Positions 5,099 through 7,842 of a stretch of DNA of 7,842 nucleotides are shown one piece after another. Numbering within the stretch: the stretch's first letter is position 1; every line of letters begins with the position of its first letter. A model generated the notes under the pieces. The model saw only the letters and a program-made list of their open reading frames with translations. It was not told where the DNA came from and did not search any database. A program made the position numbers and the translations under genes. Source of the DNA: Bacteroidales bacterium (GTDB taxonomy: Bacteria; Bacteroidota; Bacteroidia; Bacteroidales; UBA1715); contig JAFZTG010000015.1 of the NCBI GenBank assembly GCA_017618935.1, positions 1-7,842 of the forward strand, written 5' to 3'.

Positions 5099-5194
5099 AT
5101 GAAAGGGAAAACATCGAGAAGGTCTAAAAATCCGATGGAAATTATTGAACAGTTTTTGCAGGAAGTGAATATTTTGCCGAAAACAAACAATTGA
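5099..5194 (+). CDS. Doubtful 31-residue ORF, possible small protein or gene remnant
   Basis: The ATG at 5099 follows an A-rich leader and an imperfect -7 box (TATATTTA at 5069-5076), as real genes here do. The peptide (MKGKTSRRSKNPMEIIEQFL then QEVNILPKTNN) has a basic start and a short amphipathic helix. Its last 53 bp overlap the 3' end of the convergent gene ending at 5142. It could be a small regulatory protein, the 5' stub of a truncated gene, or chance. Confidence 0.25.
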   Translation: MKGKTSRRSKNPMEIIEQFLQEVNILPKTNN

Positions 5195-5807
5195 ACCAAG
5201 AAGCCGGACATGGTAAGCCGAAAATAAAATCTCCCATGTGGTTTATCTCAGGATTGAAACGGAATGAAAAAGAGAGATTGTCTAATGTCTTTGGTGAAAA
5301 TTCATATTCAAAAACGGGTCCTATGCCAAAGTAGCCGATAAGAAATGCTTTGAATTCACTTTTTGAACGCCAATTTTCTGTATCGGTTTCTTGTATATAT
5401 TCAACATGTTCATGCAGGTAAAATAAATCCATTCCTATCGTATAGCCAAGCCACAACGCATTATCATCTTTTTTTAGCACGTTCCATGTCTTCATATATC
5501 TAAAAGCAAACCGTTGGTTAAAAGGACTGGGGGTATTAATGGAATATGAACATTCTACTCTGCTTTTGTTAAAGTAATTGTCATAATCATAATATTTTTG
5601 ACTGCTTATGTAATGTGAAAACACTACGCTTCTTCGTTTTCTGTTGTTATTATTCCAATGGTATGAAAGAGAATAGCCATAACTGTTCCGATATTCTTCA
5701 TACCAACCGCAATACGAATACAATCCGCCAAATTCTATCTGTTGAGAAAATGCATCGGACAACACAAAAGCACTGAAAATCAGAAGTATGGCACGTTTAA
5801 GGTTCAC
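5142..5807 (-). CDS. Exported protein, probable outer-membrane beta-barrel, GTG start
   Basis: The 221-residue product begins with a signal peptide (MNLKRAILLIFSAFVLSDAF, cleaved near SQQ). The start codon is GTG at 5805-5807: upstream in frame there is no ATG before a stop, and the promoter lies only ~15 nt away. The mature part is very rich in Tyr, Phe, Trp and Asn (YSYCGWYEEYRNSYGYSLSY, KYYDYDNYF, WLGYTIGMDLFYLHEH, FSFRFNPEI), consistent with short amphipathic beta strands ending in an aromatic-rich region. No family is recognised. It is transcribed away from the toxin-antitoxin operon from a back-to-back promoter and converges on the gene ending at 4979. Confidence 0.65.
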   Translation of the reverse strand: MNLKRAILLIFSAFVLSDAFSQQIEFGGLYSYCGWYEEYRNSYGYSLSYHWNNNNRKRRSVVFSHYISSQKYYDYDNYFNKSRVECSYSINTPSPFNQRFAFRYMKTWNVLKKDDNALWLGYTIGMDLFYLHEHVEYIQETDTENWRSKSEFKAFLIGYFGIGPVFEYEFSPKTLDNLSFSFRFNPEINHMGDFIFGLPCPASWFNCLFSAKYSLPAKTVQ

Positions 5808-5827
5808 TTGATATTTTTTTACGAATA

Positions 5828-5856
5828 CAAAGATACGAATCTATGAGAATAATCAA
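5828..5856 (-). promoter_or_regulatory. Promoter of the GTG-start exported protein gene
   Basis: On the minus strand TTG (5854-5856) is separated by 18 nt from TATCTTTG (5828-5835). It would start transcription near 5822, about 15 nt before the GTG codon. It lies back-to-back with the antitoxin promoter. Confidence 0.75.
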
Positions 5857-5858
5857 GC

Positions 5859-5902
5859 ATATTTGCAATTTTTGGCAAACTGCCGTATATTTGCAAAAAT
5901 AT
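5859..5902 (+). promoter_or_regulatory. Toxin-antitoxin promoter with overlapping dyad and direct repeats
   Basis: TTG (5863-5865) lies 20 nt upstream of TATATTTG (5886-5893). ATATTTGCAA occurs twice, at 5859-5868 and 5887-5896, exactly 28 bp apart. The second copy is half of the dyad ATATTT-GCAA-AAATAT (5887-5902), which covers the -7 box and the presumed start of transcription. Antitoxins often repress their own operons, so these are candidate operator sites; this is inference. Confidence 0.65.
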
Positions 5903-5908
5903 TTGGTT

Positions 5909-6142
5909 ATGGCAACTATTGCATCAATAGATTTGAATTTCACGTACGCACAAGTGTTGTCTTTGGTAAAACAACTAAATGCCAAAGATAAAAAGCGTTT
6001 GTTGCGTGATATGCAAAAAGAACCACGTACCGCAGGTTTTAGAAAACTCATTAAAAATGTTCCCGACATTGATGATGCAACGATCTTAGCGGAATGTAAA
6101 ATGGCTCGTCAAGAGATTTATAACCGTACACATGGAAAATAA
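5909..6142 (+). CDS. Antitoxin of a PIN-type toxin-antitoxin pair
   Basis: The 77-residue product is predicted to neutralise the PIN ribonuclease encoded by the next gene. It is charged and helical (FTYAQVLSLVKQLNAKDKKRLLRDM, then ILAECKMARQEIYNRTHGK), a shape usual for antitoxins that wrap the toxin with a C-terminal helix. The frame is open further upstream from an ATG at 5843, but that codon precedes the promoter; the start at 5909 lies about ten nt after the predicted transcription start and begins the plausible protein (MATIASIDLNF). Its stop codon overlaps the toxin start by 11 bp, indicating translational coupling. No DNA-binding motif can be named with certainty. Confidence 0.75.
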   Translation: MATIASIDLNFTYAQVLSLVKQLNAKDKKRLLRDMQKEPRTAGFRKLIKNVPDIDDATILAECKMARQEIYNRTHGK

Positions 6143-6560
6143 CTCTTCTATTCGTGTTGTTGTTGACACCAATATTTGGATTAGTTTGCTCATTGGGCGT
6201 AAATTAGGAAATCTACTTTCAATTTTAGATAAACCAAATTTAGAATTAATTGGCACTGAAATTCTTTTTCAAGAGGTTGCAGAAGTAACGCAGAGAGAAA
6301 AATTCTCTAAATATTTTTCCAAGGAAGATGTGAAAAAACTACTTCAATGGATGCATAACAAGATGACAACAGTAGAATTGAATTCAGAAATTCCTTCTCG
6401 GTGTCGTGATGCTAAAGACGATTATCTTTTAGAATTAGCCGTACAAGCAAACGCAATTTATTTAGTTTCAGGCGATGACGACTTACTTTCGTTTGGTCAA
6501 ATAAAAGGATGTAGAATAATGACTGTAGCACAATTTGAACAAGAAATAGAAAAAATATAG
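6132..6560 (+). CDS. PIN-domain toxin (putative ribonuclease)
   Basis: The 142-residue product is a complete single-domain PIN protein of the 'putative toxin component, PIN family' type. The acidic metal-binding set is visible: D12 in VVVDTNIW, E48 in FQEVAEV, D93/D97 in RDAKDDYLLELA and D115-D117 in LVSGDDDLL. PIN toxins cleave RNA with Mg2+ or Mn2+ and halt growth when freed from the antitoxin. The gene overlaps the antitoxin by 11 bp and shares its promoter. All key residues are present, so it looks intact. The exact RNA target cannot be read from the sequence. Confidence 0.85.
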   Translation: MENNSSIRVVVDTNIWISLLIGRKLGNLLSILDKPNLELIGTEILFQEVAEVTQREKFSKYFSKEDVKKLLQWMHNKMTTVELNSEIPSRCRDAKDDYLLELAVQANAIYLVSGDDDLLSFGQIKGCRIMTVAQFEQEIEKI

Positions 6561-6585
6561 TCATTATGAAAAGTTCTTTACGTGA

Positions 6586-7842
6586 TTATTTCTTATAAAA
6601 CCAATCCACATACGCCAAGCCAATGGCAAATTCGTTTTCGCTGTTGTATTGTCCAGCACCGAACACGCTGTTTGTGCCGATTTGGCGGGTGGTATAGTCG
6701 GCTTTTATAACCAAATTCGGCAACACGTTCCAATTTAGACCGAACGTCCATTTGCTCACCTGACAGCGAGCGTCCATCGTCTGCGAGCCTTCGCCTTCCT
6801 CTTGGGGATTGTAGTATTCGTAACGTGCAAACGGCGTAATGGCCGGCACGTTTTCGTTGCTGAAAAATCCATTCACATGAATTCCACATTCAGCCCCGTA
6901 AGCAACGGCTTTCTTGGCAACAGCGCCTGTTCGGGAATATGGCGACTTGTTCGATAGTTTGGCATTTTTCCCCGAGATTGCCTCGGAACCGTTCAGATTG
7001 CCCATCAACACATTGGCTCGGGCAACCACGAATTTGTTTTTGATTTGGGCGTCGGCACTCCAAATCAGCAACGACGTGTTGTCGATGGCAGAATACGTCT
7101 GTTCCTTGTCGGAATTGGAGCCGGTGCTGTTGCAATAATAAATGCTTCCACCTATTCGTAAAGTGTTGATACCTTTATAGTTAACTCGGGCAACGTATGC
7201 AGGCGAATTAAAGTTGTCTTCTTCAAAAAGTCCTTGTTTTCCTCCTGCCACCCACGAATTTCGGTCGAAACCGTTGGCGTTCAATCCGGCAACTATCATA
7301 GCCTCGTAGTCGAAAGAGGAACATTCTCCAAAAAACGCAATCCCTGTTTCGTGCCACGTGGACGGGAGAAGGGTTGTTTCGCCTTCGGGGCGTGACGTTC
7401 CAAGGAAATTTATCGGCTCGTGGCTATAATTCGTCAGACCTACGGGAACGATTATGTGCCCTGCGCGTACATTGAACGCCGGCACTATGTGGCGAGTAAT
7501 ATGGAACTGCTCCAATGCCACCTCGCCGCCTTTTTCTATCTCGGTTTCGTATTCTCCGTTTTCGGAATTTTCCAATTCCATGGCTTGGCCTGTTCCTCCC
7601 GCCTCAAATTCGATTTCTGAACCCAACGACCATTTTCCGTTGAATTTGTAATCGAACGCAAGCACAAAACGAGGAATGGAAACCGCACTTCGGTTTGTCT
7701 TGGAATTGCCGTCCTTTCCTCCATAAAAACGGTTGATACCATAGTCCATACGCTTTGCGAGCATTTCGCCGTAACCCCCGAAACGGAACGATTCATAATC
7801 ATCGCTATGCGATGTTTTTTTGACTGGCGCTTTTTTCACCGT
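6586..7842 (-). CDS. Porin-like outer-membrane beta-barrel (5' end beyond the window)
   Basis: At least 418 residues are encoded and the frame is still open at the window edge. There is a GTG at 7837-7839, but no signal peptide follows it (KKAPVKKTSHSDDYESFRFG), so the true start is likely outside. The sequence matches the style of Bacteroidetes porins of the phosphate-selective porin O/P superfamily: FRFGGYGEMLAKRMDYG near the start, IPRFVLAFDYKFNGKWSLGSEIEFE (55-79), FHITRHIVPAFNVRAGHIIVPVG (110-132), HEPINFLGTSRPEG, and regular alternating strands up to the terminal GLAYVDWFYKK ending in an aromatic/basic strand. It would form a trimeric-type diffusion pore in the outer membrane; substrate is not determinable. 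Convergent with the toxin gene, 25 bp apart, with no clear terminator between them. Confidence 0.7.
   Translation of the reverse strand, partial: TVKKAPVKKTSHSDDYESFRFGGYGEMLAKRMDYGINRFYGGKDGNSKTNRSAVSIPRFVLAFDYKFNGKWSLGSEIEFEAGGTGQAMELENSENGEYETEIEKGGEVALEQFHITRHIVPAFNVRAGHIIVPVGLTNYSHEPINFLGTSRPEGETTLLPSTWHETGIAFFGECSSFDYEAMIVAGLNANGFDRNSWVAGGKQGLFEEDNFNSPAYVARVNYKGINTLRIGGSIYYCNSTGSNSDKEQTYSAIDNTSLLIWSADAQIKNKFVVARANVLMGNLNGSEAISGKNAKLSNKSPYSRTGAVAKKAVAYGAECGIHVNGFFSNENVPAITPFARYEYYNPQEEGEGSQTMDARCQVSKWTFGLNWNVLPNLVIKADYTTRQIGTNSVFGAGQYNSENEFAIGLAYVDWFYKK

Noticed and set aside
5843..5908. Upstream in-frame ATG as start of the antitoxin
   Set aside because: It precedes both promoter boxes, and the added residues are unlike the protein that follows.
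6890..7138. Overlapping ORFs within the porin gene on both strands
   Set aside because: These are alternative frames of a coherent beta-barrel coding sequence.
7253..7261. CACGAATTT, complementary to part of the sRNA 16-nt box, inside the porin gene
   Set aside because: It is on the non-coding strand, so the porin mRNA carries the same sense as the sRNA box and cannot pair with it; the match is only nine bases.

Overview
The window looks like chromosomal DNA of a member of the Bacteroidota, most likely an AT-rich Bacteroidales. The evidence is the recurring promoter signature (TTG about 18-20 nt upstream of TAnnTTTG, seen at six places on both strands), the absence of Shine-Dalgarno sequences before start codons, the FISUMP-like surface protein, the Bacteroidetes-type outer-membrane proteins and a PIN-type toxin-antitoxin pair. 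There is no rRNA, tRNA, CRISPR array or transposase in the window.

Layout. 1-108: heptamer-repeat tract and a perfect REP-like palindrome. 109-1641 (+): a secreted, stalked surface protein with two 38-residue repeats and a C-terminal FISUMP/C-type-lectin-like domain whose last ~58 residues resemble the variable region of a diversity-generating retroelement target; it ends in a terminator. 1642-2383: a 740-bp region without protein genes that holds two paralogous small RNA genes. Each has the same 36-bp promoter block, a shared 16-nt box and its own intrinsic terminator. Between them lie a 158-bp composite palindrome and two further palindromes. 2382-3065 (-): a small PD-(D/E)XK-like nuclease-domain protein, apparently nearly leaderless, sharing a bidirectional terminator with the second sRNA. 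3186-4202 (-): a two-gene membrane operon, an MptD-family ECF S component followed by a four-helix protein. 4362-4979 (+) and 5142-5807 (-): two convergent exported proteins of unknown function, with a doubtful 31-codon ORF between them. 5909-6560 (+): an antitoxin/PIN-toxin operon. 6586-7842 (-): a porin-like outer-membrane beta-barrel, cut by the window edge.

How it fits together. Most protein products are envelope proteins (surface adhesin-like protein, S component, barrels, porin), interspersed with accessory modules (nuclease-like gene, toxin-antitoxin). The most unusual part is the sRNA/palindrome cluster at 1761-2390. Its two RNAs share promoter, a 5' stem with a compatible base-pair change, and an apparently unpaired 16-nt box, but differ in their variable hairpins and terminators. 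They look like two members of a multicopy regulatory RNA family of unknown target.
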